Source of the DNA: Anaerolineae bacterium
GTDB lineage: Bacteria > Chloroflexota > Anaerolineae > J102
Direction: 5' to 3'
Length of the DNA: 6,627 nucleotides
Assembly: GCA_026992375.1 (NCBI GenBank)
Contig: JALXAF010000205.1
Span: 1-6,627, forward strand
The position numbers and the translations under genes were made by a program. A model generated the notes under the pieces. That model searched no databases and had not been told where the DNA came from. It was given only the letters and a program-made list of their open reading frames with translations. This document shows positions 1-6,485 of this stretch, piece by piece; positions within the stretch are counted from its first letter, which is position 1; every line of letters starts with the position of its first letter.

Positions 1-760
1 CTGCGGGCGGGATCAGGGAGCTGACAGTTCCAGAGAAGATGTTGGCCATGCCCATGAAGCGGGCGGCGAAAGCCGAAACCGGATGCAGATAAAGCGCCTC
101 GGGCGTCCCCGCCTGCTCGATGCGGCCTGCATTCATCAGCGTCACCCGGTCCGCCACCGCGAAGGCTTCCAACTGATCGTGGGTGACGTAGATCGCGGTC
201 TGGCCGAGCTGCTTGAGGATAGTCCGCAGCTCCACCAGCAACTGGTCGCGCAGAGTGCGATCCAGCGCGCCCAGGGGCTCATCCAGCATGAGCAGCCGCG
301 GGCTAGGAGCCAGACTGCGGGCCAGCGCCACGCGTTGCTGCTGACCGCCGCTGAGCTCATACACCGGGCGCATTTCATAACCGGCCATGTCCATCAGCGC
401 CAGCAGCTCCTCGACCCGGACGTCAATCTCCGCCTGTGGCCAGCCGTGCATCTTCAGTCCAAAACCGATGTTTTCGCCCACTGTCATGTGTGGAAATAGC
501 ACATAATCCTGAAACATCAGCCCGAAATCCCGCTTGTGGCTGGGAACAGGCGTAATGTCCCGCCCTTCCAGCAAAATTCGCCCCTGGTCAGGCTGCTCAA
601 GGCCTGCGATGATGCGTAAAAGGGTGGTCTTGCCACAGCCGCTGGGCCCCAGCAGGCATACGATCTCGCCCCGCGCCACATCCAGGCTGACATCATGCAG
701 CACGGGCGTGGCGTCGAAGGCTTTGGAAACGCGGGAAATGGCAAGAAACGACATCATCAT
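1..760 (-). CDS. ABC transporter ATP-binding protein, PotA/FbpC/CysA-like (3' end cut by window)
   Basis: ATPase subunit of a binding-protein-dependent importer; it would hydrolyse ATP on the cytoplasmic face to drive uptake of a solute such as polyamine, ferric iron, sulfate or sugar. Counting from the ATG at 754, the sequence shows Walker A GPSGCGKTT (36-44), Q-loop Q82 in MFQDYVLFPH, signature LSGGQQQ (134-140), Walker B RLLMLDEP (153-160), D-loop GALD (162-165) and switch H192 in YVTHDQ. The nucleotide-binding domain is complete, and the text after ARFMGMANIF looks like the beginning of a TOBE domain, which is missing because the window ends. Three in-frame ATGs lie at 760, 757 and 754. 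None has a good Shine-Dalgarno, so the start is uncertain by two codons. It is transcribed away from the other genes. The substrate cannot be assigned because no permease or binding protein is in view. Family assignment is firm; subfamily is not. Confidence 0.95.
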   Translation of the reverse strand, partial: MMMSFLAISRVSKAFDATPVLHDVSLDVARGEIVCLLGPSGCGKTTLLRIIAGLEQPDQGRILLEGRDITPVPSHKRDFGLMFQDYVLFPHMTVGENIGFGLKMHGWPQAEIDVRVEELLALMDMAGYEMRPVYELSGGQQQRVALARSLAPSPRLLMLDEPLGALDRTLRDQLLVELRTILKQLGQTAIYVTHDQLEAFAVADRVTLMNAGRIEQAGTPEALYLHPVSAFAARFMGMANIFSGTVSSLIPPA

Positions 761-762
761 TA

Positions 763-791
763 TTATGCACCGTAGCCTAACCGCTGACCAA
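763..791 (-). promoter_or_regulatory. possible sigma70-like promoter of the ABC ATPase gene
   Basis: On the minus strand TTGGTC (791-786) is followed after 17 bases by CATAAT (768-763), which matches TATAAT at five of six positions. The -35 box is poor. Transcription would begin around 754-757, on top of the ATG cluster, and so would give a leaderless or near-leaderless mRNA. Tentative; the gene could equally be expressed from farther upstream. Confidence 0.25.
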
Positions 792-818
792 ATGCAGGCG
801 TCCGCGACTTTTTCATTT

Positions 819-850
819 GGGTGCGTTTTATGGTGACTGCTAACGCACCC
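819..850. repeat. perfect 9-bp inverted repeat (hairpin)
   Basis: GGGTGCGTT (819-827) and AACGCACCC (842-850) are exact reverse complements around a 14-base loop. Neither strand has a T-run straight after the stem, so a classical intrinsic terminator is unlikely. It lies about 60 bases upstream of the ABC ATPase start and could be an operator, a 5'-leader hairpin or a remnant of a repeat. Confidence 0.55.
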
Positions 851-863
851 CGGTTAACAAATC

Positions 864-942
864 ACAAAGGGCGCCAAGGCGCCAAGAACACGAAGAAAAA
901 ATGTATAAATTTCCCTTTGCGCCTTTGTGTCTTAGTGTTCTT
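864..942. repeat. intergenic repeat element with interleaved inverted arms
   Basis: A left half contains ACAAAGGGCGCC (864-875) then AAGAACACGAAG (884-895). The right half contains GCGCCTTTGT (919-928) then CTTAGTGTTCTT (931-942). Each right piece is a near reverse complement of a left piece (11 of 12 for the second pair), but the order is A-B-A'-B' rather than nested. The left half also holds an exact 8-base tandem duplication GCGCCAAG (871-878 and 879-886). From memory, purine-rich elements with AAGAACAC/CACAAAGG words recur between genes in Chloroflexota, cyanobacteria and planctomycetes; the function is unknown. Confidence 0.55.
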
Positions 943-983
943 CATGGTTTTTGGGTGATGACCTTAGTAGTGACATTTTATGC

Positions 984-1002
984 GAATATCAAAGCGATAT
1001 TC
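984..1002. promoter_or_regulatory. operator-like palindrome GAATATC-N5-GATATTC
   Basis: Two exact 7-base half-sites (984-990 and 996-1002) flank a 5-base spacer, giving a 19-base dyad with the geometry of a dimeric helix-turn-helix operator. It lies about 190 bases upstream of the glycosyltransferase and about 220 bases from the ABC ATPase start. No regulator gene is in view, and a dyad of this length can occur by chance. Confidence 0.3.
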
Positions 1003-1194
1003 AATCGACTTCCTTCTCCACGCATTGCACAATTCGACAAGCGATCGCGTCTTCCATGATCTCGTTTGGTTAAGGTACAATACACCAGCCGTCACCGACT
1101 GAAGTTGGACCATCGAAGCCTTCGGCCCATGCGGCAACCTGCTCCAACCGAATTTGGACGCACCCGATAGATTTTTTACGAGCTATCGCTAATA

Positions 1195-3615
1195 ATGATA
1201 AATTTACTTGCACGAAAAAAAAACGCCACCAGTTTTGTAACGGATAACAGACTCTTTTTACTGATTCTTCTGTTGTTCTTTTTGCTGGCCGTTCTTTACA
1301 ACTTCTCACTGCCTGTGGGAGAATCGGATCATGAGTCGTCACACTACCGTTACATCCGCTATGTGAAGGCTCATTGGCGTCGTCCCCCAAGCGATTACAT
1401 TTGGCCCGACGCGGGCGCCGAAGGTTGCCCGGATGAGCAAGACGCACGGAGCAACATCTCGGGCGAGTGGCAGTTCACTCAACCCCCTCTCTACTATTTC
1501 CTGACGGCGGCCACTTTTAGCTGGTATCACAACAACGAAATTTGGTGGCCAGCGCGCAATCCATATACGACGCTGGCGGGATTGAAACCCGGCGGCGGGG
1601 CGAACGTCCTCATCCACACAGATGATGAAACCGCAACATCTCACCCGACGGTGGCGGAAATCCATTTGTATCGTTTTTTCTCCACCATCCTGGGAGCAAT
1701 GGGCCTGGCGGGCGTATATCTCATTGGCCTCTTGCTCTTTCACGGCGACAAAACGATGGCTGCGTTCCTCTGTGGCGGCGTCGCGTTCGTTCCCATGTAC
1801 GTCGCCGCATCATCTGTCGTCAATAATGACATCCTCGCTGGCGTTTTGGGCGTTTGGAGCATTTATTTTTTGATCAAAAGCATTGTGGATGAGCGACATC
1901 TCTTGTGGGGGATTGCGGGAATTCTCTTTCTGCTTCTGACTGCTCTGACCAAATTTACGTTTTTTATCCTTTTCCCAGTTTTGGCGATAATCTCGTTGTT
2001 CGCGGTGATGTCCATCCCCCGAGTCCACCGATTCCACAAAAAAAACTGGCAACTCTGGTCCATAGCCATTATCGATATCCTGCTTTTGATCATAATCCCG
2101 ATGTGGTTTCTCAATCGGGGGAGCGATGACATACTCTCCGAACGTTACGTTTTTCTCCGGTATCCTCTCAGCACACTGTTGACATATCCGATTGAGGCGT
2201 CGGGAGATCTCCTTGCGCAAATCAAATCAGGCGTTGTCTTCTCCTTTCATTCATATTGGGGACTATTGGGTGCGGAGTCCATTCATCTACCAAACTGGAT
2301 GCTTTTTACCTTTCTGGGATTTTCTGTTGTGGCGGCGGTGGGCGTCATCAAGTTTTTATTCACCCCGCGGCATGACAGAAGAATCAAGATTGCGATATTG
2401 GCAAGCGTCTTTGTTCTTCTCATCGACTGGATGATCATCTTCCTTTTATCAAAGCATGGTGCACGAGGACGATACATCCTCGCCCTTTATCCATTGATCT
2501 CCCTGTTGTTCATCATCGGAACGAGCGCTATCCAGACCCGGAAGCATGTCCCGATTGTCACCTATCTCTATCTGGCGACCCTTGTTATGATGGCGTTGGT
2601 CGTTCCCGGCGCCGTTATCCGGCCGTACTTTTCGCCTCCCCCCCGGCGTTCGACGTCAGCGCCGCGCCCCGGCGAAGCGCCCGTTCACGCCAAATTTGGC
2701 GATCTCGCCGAACTCATCAGCATTCGCACCGAGCCGCAGAATATAACGCCTGGCGATATCGTCACCGTCAAACTCGTGTGGCGCGTGCTCTCGCAGACTT
2801 CAGAAAATTACACAGTGGGCGTTCATCTCGAAGATGGAAATCACCGGTACATCTCCGGTGTCACTCATTTTCCTGCGCATGGACGCTACGCCACATCCCT
2901 GTGGCAGCCGGGCGATGTGTTCGAAGACGTCTATCAAATTCAAACGCCATCGCAGATGGAGCACGCGCTTCCAACGGGCGGCTTTGTCAAGGTGACGATG
3001 TATCGCCCCTGTGGAGAGCATGATTACTATCTGCTGGTGACGGATGCTCAGGGCAATCACATTGGAGACGCGATCTACAGCCCTCGCGTGCGAATTGGAT
3101 TTCCTGTCGACTCGAAGCCGGTGGATGAAGAAAACGCCCTGGGGAATTTTGGAAATGAAATCGCACTAATCGACGTGGAAGGGCTCCCCGAATCCATCTC
3201 GGACAACGACCAGTTTCCTCTAAAACTTTCCTTCCGGGCTCTTCGACGACCTGCGCGTGACTATTCCGTCTCTATTCAGGTTATCGATGAAAACAAACAG
3301 GTGATGGCTGGCGTCGATCAACCTCTCACTCAGGATTATTATCCCAGCCATCTTTGGCTCCCGAACGAAATCGTGAAACACCAACATCCTGTCAAGATTC
3401 CACAACTTCCAACAGGGACTTATCGCCTGATCCTGGGGCTTTATGATGATGCCACAAAGACGCCGCTGATTTTGGGGTTGGATTCGGAACGCTTTACGCC
3501 CGAGGGATATCTGTTGGCCAGTTGGACGAATGTGGACTCATCACATGCTGAGTGCGCTTACGACGATATGACGTGGCGATGTCTCAACTTTGCGCCTTTT
3601 ATCATCAAAAGATAA
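1195..3615 (+). CDS. GT-C fold membrane glycosyltransferase (GT39/DUF2142-like) with two C-terminal beta modules
   Basis: Predicted integral membrane glycosyltransferase that would move a sugar from a polyprenyl-phosphate donor to a surface acceptor on the outer face of the membrane. The first membrane helix is about residues 20-39. An acidic loop follows (GESDHESSHYRYIRY, 42-56), the place where GT-C enzymes keep their catalytic acid, then the QPPLYYFLTA motif (96-105). Other family-like stretches are VVNNDILAGVLG (208-219), a WGLLGAESIHLPNW segment (355-368) and GRYILALYPLISLLF (425-439). Many hydrophobic helices end near 475. A proline/arginine-rich linker (480-493) leads to two beta-rich domains, roughly 505-630 and 645-770, with matching signatures: SLWQPGD (568-574) and SHLWLPNE (718-725), the latter followed by LPTGTYRLILGLYD (738-751). 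The ATG at 1195 is the natural start after an in-frame TAG at 1168, but no strong ribosome binding site is visible. By eye it is AT-richer than the genes that follow. Donor and acceptor are unknown. Confidence 0.8.
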   Translation: MINLLARKKNATSFVTDNRLFLLILLLFFLLAVLYNFSLPVGESDHESSHYRYIRYVKAHWRRPPSDYIWPDAGAEGCPDEQDARSNISGEWQFTQPPLYYFLTAATFSWYHNNEIWWPARNPYTTLAGLKPGGGANVLIHTDDETATSHPTVAEIHLYRFFSTILGAMGLAGVYLIGLLLFHGDKTMAAFLCGGVAFVPMYVAASSVVNNDILAGVLGVWSIYFLIKSIVDERHLLWGIAGILFLLLTALTKFTFFILFPVLAIISLFAVMSIPRVHRFHKKNWQLWSIAIIDILLLIIIPMWFLNRGSDDILSERYVFLRYPLSTLLTYPIEASGDLLAQIKSGVVFSFHSYWGLLGAESIHLPNWMLFTFLGFSVVAAVGVIKFLFTPRHDRRIKIAILASVFVLLIDWMIIFLLSKHGARGRYILALYPLISLLFIIGTSAIQTRKHVPIVTYLYLATLVMMALVVPGAVIRPYFSPPPRRSTSAPRPGEAPVHAKFGDLAELISIRTEPQNITPGDIVTVKLVWRVLSQTSENYTVGVHLEDGNHRYISGVTHFPAHGRYATSLWQPGDVFEDVYQIQTPSQMEHALPTGGFVKVTMYRPCGEHDYYLLVTDAQGNHIGDAIYSPRVRIGFPVDSKPVDEENALGNFGNEIALIDVEGLPESISDNDQFPLKLSFRALRRPARDYSVSIQVIDENKQVMAGVDQPLTQDYYPSHLWLPNEIVKHQHPVKIPQLPTGTYRLILGLYDDATKTPLILGLDSERFTPEGYLLASWTNVDSSHAECAYDDMTWRCLNFAPFIIKR

Positions 3616-3632
3616 GGGGAGCCAATCTTATC
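3611..3632 (+). terminator. weak hairpin overlapping the glycosyltransferase stop
   Basis: GATAAG (3611-3616) pairs with CTTATC (3627-3632) around a 10-base loop, followed by a pyrimidine-rich stretch rather than a clean T-run. The stem is short and mostly A/T, so it is at best a weak terminator. A separate promoter downstream does suggest that transcription units divide here. Confidence 0.2.
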
Positions 3633-3666
3633 CGATTTCTTGTCTTCCACCTGTTGGATGTCCATA

Positions 3667-3696
3667 TTGACGAACATCGCCATTAGCCCGTAGAAT
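3667..3696 (+). promoter_or_regulatory. sigma70-like promoter of the O-antigen ligase gene
   Basis: TTGACG (3667-3672) and TAGAAT (3691-3696) each match the consensus at five of six positions and are separated by 18 bases. The predicted transcription start is about 3703. That would exclude the TTG at 3702 as a usable start codon and leave a leader of about 32 bases before the ATG at 3735. This is the best promoter in the window. Confidence 0.5.
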
Positions 3697-3705
3697 ACGG
3701 TTTGG

Positions 3706-3725
3706 CAGCCGACTCAGCGGCTGAG
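3706..3725 (+). promoter_or_regulatory. overlapping hairpins in the ligase 5' leader
   Basis: CAGCCG (3706-3711) pairs exactly with CGGCTG (3718-3723) around a 6-base loop. Alternatively CTCAG (3713-3717) pairs exactly with CTGAG (3721-3725) around 3 bases. Both use the bases containing the only Shine-Dalgarno-like purines (GAGA, 3723-3726) before the ATG at 3735. They could limit translation; a chance arrangement in GC-rich DNA is possible. Confidence 0.3.
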
Positions 3726-3734
3726 ACGCCCATC

Positions 3735-5225
3735 ATGCGCCATCCCCGTCTCGACAAATTCCGCACCCGACTGGTCTCACCCGACCCGCAACAGCAGCGC
3801 CAGGCGATATTGCTGTTATTGCTGGCTGGCGGTCTGGCCGCGGGCCTGATGGTTGGCGTTCTCAGCCCGATGATCGCCTTGGGCCTGACCCTGGCCTCCC
3901 TCGGTGCGGTGGTGGCGCTACGCAGCCCCTTGTGGGGCCTGGTGGGCGTCATTCTCATCGCCACCTTGCTGCCCTTCGCCACCTTGCCCTTCAAGATCGT
4001 ATTCACGCCTAGCTTTCTGGACTTGGCCGTCTTCGCCGCCTTTGGCGTGTGGGCGCTGCGCTACGCGCTGGCCCGAGAGACCCGGTTCGAGTTCTCAAGC
4101 CTGGGAGGGATGGTGCTACTGTTTCTCTTTTTGGCCGCGTTCAGCTTCGCGCTGGGCCTGCAATACGCCCGGCCCACCTCCAACAACCTGCGCCAGTTCA
4201 TGGAGATGATTCTGAGCATCGCTTTGTTCTTCGTGGTCATCAACGTGGTGCGAGATGAAGAATCGCTGTTTTTGCTGGCCCGGGCTCTGATGCTCGGCGG
4301 CGCAGGCGCGGCCTTCTTTGGCATCCTCTTCTACGTCATCCCCCGCGAAGCTACCGTGTGGATACTGGATCACCTGGCCCGCTTTGGTTATCCCGGGGGC
4401 TACGGGGCGCTGCGCTTCGTGGAGGATGATCCCAACGGCGTCATGCGGGCCATCGGCACCAGCGTTGATCCCAACGTCTTCGGCGGGCTGCTGATCATGG
4501 TCGGAGTCATCACCCTGCCGCAGTTGGCCAGCACCGAGCCCCTTTTTCCCCGCGGATGGGTGGCGGCCATGGTGCTGATGGATGTCACCGCCCTGTTTCT
4601 GACCATCTCTCGCGGGTCTCTGGTGGGGTTCATCATCGGCCTGGGGGCCATCGGCCTGATGAGGTATCGCAAATTGCTGCTGTGGGGCGTCATCGGCGGC
4701 CTGCTGCTGGGCGTGCTGATGCTGTTCCTGCCCTTCGCCCAATCCTACGTCCAGCATTTCATCGAAGGCGTCACCCTGCAAGACCGGGCCACGCTGATGC
4801 GCCTGGGCGAATACAAGGACGCGCTCACCCTCATCGGTCGCCATCCCGTTTTCGGCGTGGGCTTCACCGGCACGCCCGAGATCGATCTCTACATCGGCGT
4901 CTCCTCCCTCTATCTGCTCATGGCCGAGGAGATGGGGCTGGCGGGCGTGGCCGCGTTCATCATCACCATGCTCCTGTTCGTCAATATCCTCATCAACGGC
5001 CTGCGCCACAGCCACCAGGACCCGAAGCTGGAGGCGCTGATGCTGGGGATTTTGGGAGCGATGGCGGGACTGCTGGCCGCGGGCGTTTTGGATCATTATC
5101 TCTTCAATCTCAACTATCCGCACATGACCGCACTGTTGTGGATCGTGGTGGGCATGGGCGTCAGCGCCTCGATGTACGCCCAGCATTTTACGGACGCGAT
5201 GTCCGCCAGCGCCGCGCATCCCTAA
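3735..5225 (+). CDS. O-antigen ligase/polymerase family membrane protein (Wzy_C-like)
   Basis: Polytopic inner-membrane protein of the O-antigen ligase, Wzy polymerase and WaaL group, which joins undecaprenyl-linked glycan chains to an acceptor or to each other on the outer face. Counted from the ATG at 3735 it has 496 residues, within the family's usual range. Hydrophobic helices run almost throughout. Family-like landmarks are SVDPNVFGG (243-251), the TISRGSLVGF segment (290-299) that typifies the Wzy_C region, and the large extracytoplasmic loop with RLGEYKDALTLIGRHPVFGVGFTGT (356-380), which carries the conserved R, H and G positions seen in this family. An in-frame TTG at 3702 would add 11 residues, but it sits just before the predicted transcription start, so I prefer the ATG. 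It ends 14 bases before the Memo-like gene and is probably co-transcribed with it. Ligase versus polymerase activity cannot be told from sequence. An exopolysaccharide or glycolipid role is plausible, given the glycosyltransferase upstream. Confidence 0.85.
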   Translation: MRHPRLDKFRTRLVSPDPQQQRQAILLLLLAGGLAAGLMVGVLSPMIALGLTLASLGAVVALRSPLWGLVGVILIATLLPFATLPFKIVFTPSFLDLAVFAAFGVWALRYALARETRFEFSSLGGMVLLFLFLAAFSFALGLQYARPTSNNLRQFMEMILSIALFFVVINVVRDEESLFLLARALMLGGAGAAFFGILFYVIPREATVWILDHLARFGYPGGYGALRFVEDDPNGVMRAIGTSVDPNVFGGLLIMVGVITLPQLASTEPLFPRGWVAAMVLMDVTALFLTISRGSLVGFIIGLGAIGLMRYRKLLLWGVIGGLLLGVLMLFLPFAQSYVQHFIEGVTLQDRATLMRLGEYKDALTLIGRHPVFGVGFTGTPEIDLYIGVSSLYLLMAEEMGLAGVAAFIITMLLFVNILINGLRHSHQDPKLEALMLGILGAMAGLLAAGVLDHYLFNLNYPHMTALLWIVVGMGVSASMYAQHFTDAMSASAAHP

Positions 5226-5239
5226 TCCATCCCATCATC

Positions 5240-6442
5240 GTGCATCCCAAACTTCGCCCCCTCCACATCCAACGCATCACCTATCAGAACGCGCCGGCGC
5301 TGCTCTTGCAGGACCCATTTCAGCTTTCGGGGCAATACATGGCGCTGCCCCAGGCCTATGGCCCCGCGCTTTATCTGCTGGATGGCAGTCGCGACGTGGA
5401 AGCCGTGCGCCGCGATCTCCATCTCCGGTTCGGCGTCCGGGCCGAAGCGGGCGCTATCGAGGCGTTGGTGGCGGCGCTGGATGAGGCGATCTTTCTGGAA
5501 AATGATCGCTTCCATGCTGCATACGAAGAAGCACTGGCCCGATACTACGCCCAACCCCATCGCCCCATGCTCATCGCGGGGCAAGGTTATCCCGCCGACC
5601 CGCCGCAGCTCAAGGCGCAGTTCGACGCGTGGCTGGCGGAGACGGAGCCAGTGCAGCCGCTTTCCGCGGGCCGAGTGGTGTTGAGCCCGCACATCGACTA
5701 TCAGCGCGGGCATGAGGTCTACGCCCAACTGTGGGCCGAAGCTCGCGGGATGGCGGCCGCAGCGGAGCTGGTCATCATTTTGGGCACGGATCATCATGGC
5801 GGCTTCAACCCCGTCACCCTCACCCGACAAAGCTACGCCACGCCCTACGGCGTTCTGCCCACCGAACAGCTTCTCACCGACCGTCTGGCCCGAGCTGTGG
5901 GGGAGGAAACCGCGTTCGCGGGCGAACTCTATCATCTGGGCGAACATTCCATAGAGCTGACCCTGACATGGCTGCATCACATGCGAGATGGCAGGCCCGT
6001 TCCGGTCATCCCCATCCTCACCGGCTCTTTTCAGCCCTTCATGGCGTCAGATTCGCCGCCAGAAGCGGACGCGGCGCTGGGGCGGTTTCTGCGGGAATTG
6101 CGGCTTATCCTGGCGGAACGACCGGGAACCCTGCTGGTGGCCGCGGGCGATCTGGCCCACGTGGGCCCCGCGTTCGATGGCCAGCCTGTGGATGAGGCCA
6201 AACTGGCGGACATCCGCCGACTGGATGACGAGATGCTGGATCGATTGGCCGCGGGCGACGCGGACGGCTTCTGGCGGATCATTAAACGGGAGCAAGACGC
6301 CAACAACATCTGCGGCGTCGCACCCTTCTATCTCACCCTGAAAGCGGCTGCGCCCTGGCGCGGCCATCGCGTGGGCTACGCGGTCTGCCCCGCGGACGAA
6401 CAGAATACATCGGTGGTCACCATCGGCGGCGTCATTGGATGA
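5240..6442 (+). CDS. amrB: AmmeMemoRadiSam system protein B, long-form Memo-like metal-binding protein
   Basis: Member of the Memo family, related to human MEMO1 and to the extradiol-dioxygenase fold. In bacteria such proteins are usually encoded with an AMMECR1-like protein and a radical SAM protein; their shared reaction is not settled. From the GTG start the protein has 400 residues. Residues 1 to about 105 form an extra N-terminal domain, whose DGSRDVEAVRRDL stretch recalls a PqqD-like winged fold (tentative). The Memo domain starts at RPMLIAGQGYPADP (108-121) and is about 293 residues, matching MEMO1. Metal-site counterparts are all present: H151 in SPHIDY, H186 in GTDHHGG, D304 and H307 in AGDLAHVG, and C358 in NNICGVAP. 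The start is GTG with no visible Shine-Dalgarno, 14 bases after the ligase stop, so reinitiation after the ligase is likely. The frame stays open far upstream, through the ligase gene, but there the translation is arginine-, histidine- and proline-rich and not protein-like. No partner genes are in the window. Confidence 0.9.
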   Translation: MHPKLRPLHIQRITYQNAPALLLQDPFQLSGQYMALPQAYGPALYLLDGSRDVEAVRRDLHLRFGVRAEAGAIEALVAALDEAIFLENDRFHAAYEEALARYYAQPHRPMLIAGQGYPADPPQLKAQFDAWLAETEPVQPLSAGRVVLSPHIDYQRGHEVYAQLWAEARGMAAAAELVIILGTDHHGGFNPVTLTRQSYATPYGVLPTEQLLTDRLARAVGEETAFAGELYHLGEHSIELTLTWLHHMRDGRPVPVIPILTGSFQPFMASDSPPEADAALGRFLRELRLILAERPGTLLVAAGDLAHVGPAFDGQPVDEAKLADIRRLDDEMLDRLAAGDADGFWRIIKREQDANNICGVAPFYLTLKAAAPWRGHRVGYAVCPADEQNTSVVTIGGVIG

Positions 6443-6485
6443 GCCGGGAAGGGCAGCGCAATTTCAAATTTGGTTCGGAGACAAG

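Larger units (their letters stand above)
761..1194. other. divergent intergenic region, no convincing gene
   Basis: This stretch separates the minus-strand ABC ATPase from the plus-strand glycosyltransferase, so promoters for both should lie here. It contains a 9-bp hairpin (819-850), a repeat element with AAGAACAC arms (864-942) and a 7-bp palindrome (984-1002). Beyond those are a TACAAT box (1076-1081) that could be a -10 for the downstream gene but lacks a matching -35, and a stretch on the minus strand (1001-1194) that reads somewhat like protein with a stop inside. No tRNA-like or other RNA structure was recognised. Confidence 0.6.

Noticed and set aside
83..499. 138-codon plus-strand open frame over the ABC ATPase
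   Set aside because: It is antisense to an ATPase with all canonical motifs; the H/Q-rich translation is typical of a shadow frame.
1041..1048. GCGATCGC octamer (HIP1-like palindrome of cyanobacteria)
   Set aside because: Only a single copy was noticed, so it does not support a cyanobacterial origin or a function.
4116..5219. 367-codon minus-strand open frame antisense to the ligase
   Set aside because: Its H/Q/D/E-rich composition is what antisense reading of hydrophobic codons gives; no start signal or domain is visible.
4556..5239. Open frame extending the Memo gene about 228 codons upstream inside the ligase gene
   Set aside because: The translation is rich in R, H, P and G with no family features, and lies out of frame under a clear membrane protein; Memo similarity begins only just after the GTG at 5240.
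5222..5980. 252-codon minus-strand open frame antisense to the Memo gene
   Set aside because: The plus strand has a complete, motif-bearing Memo protein; the antisense translation shows no recognisable motif.
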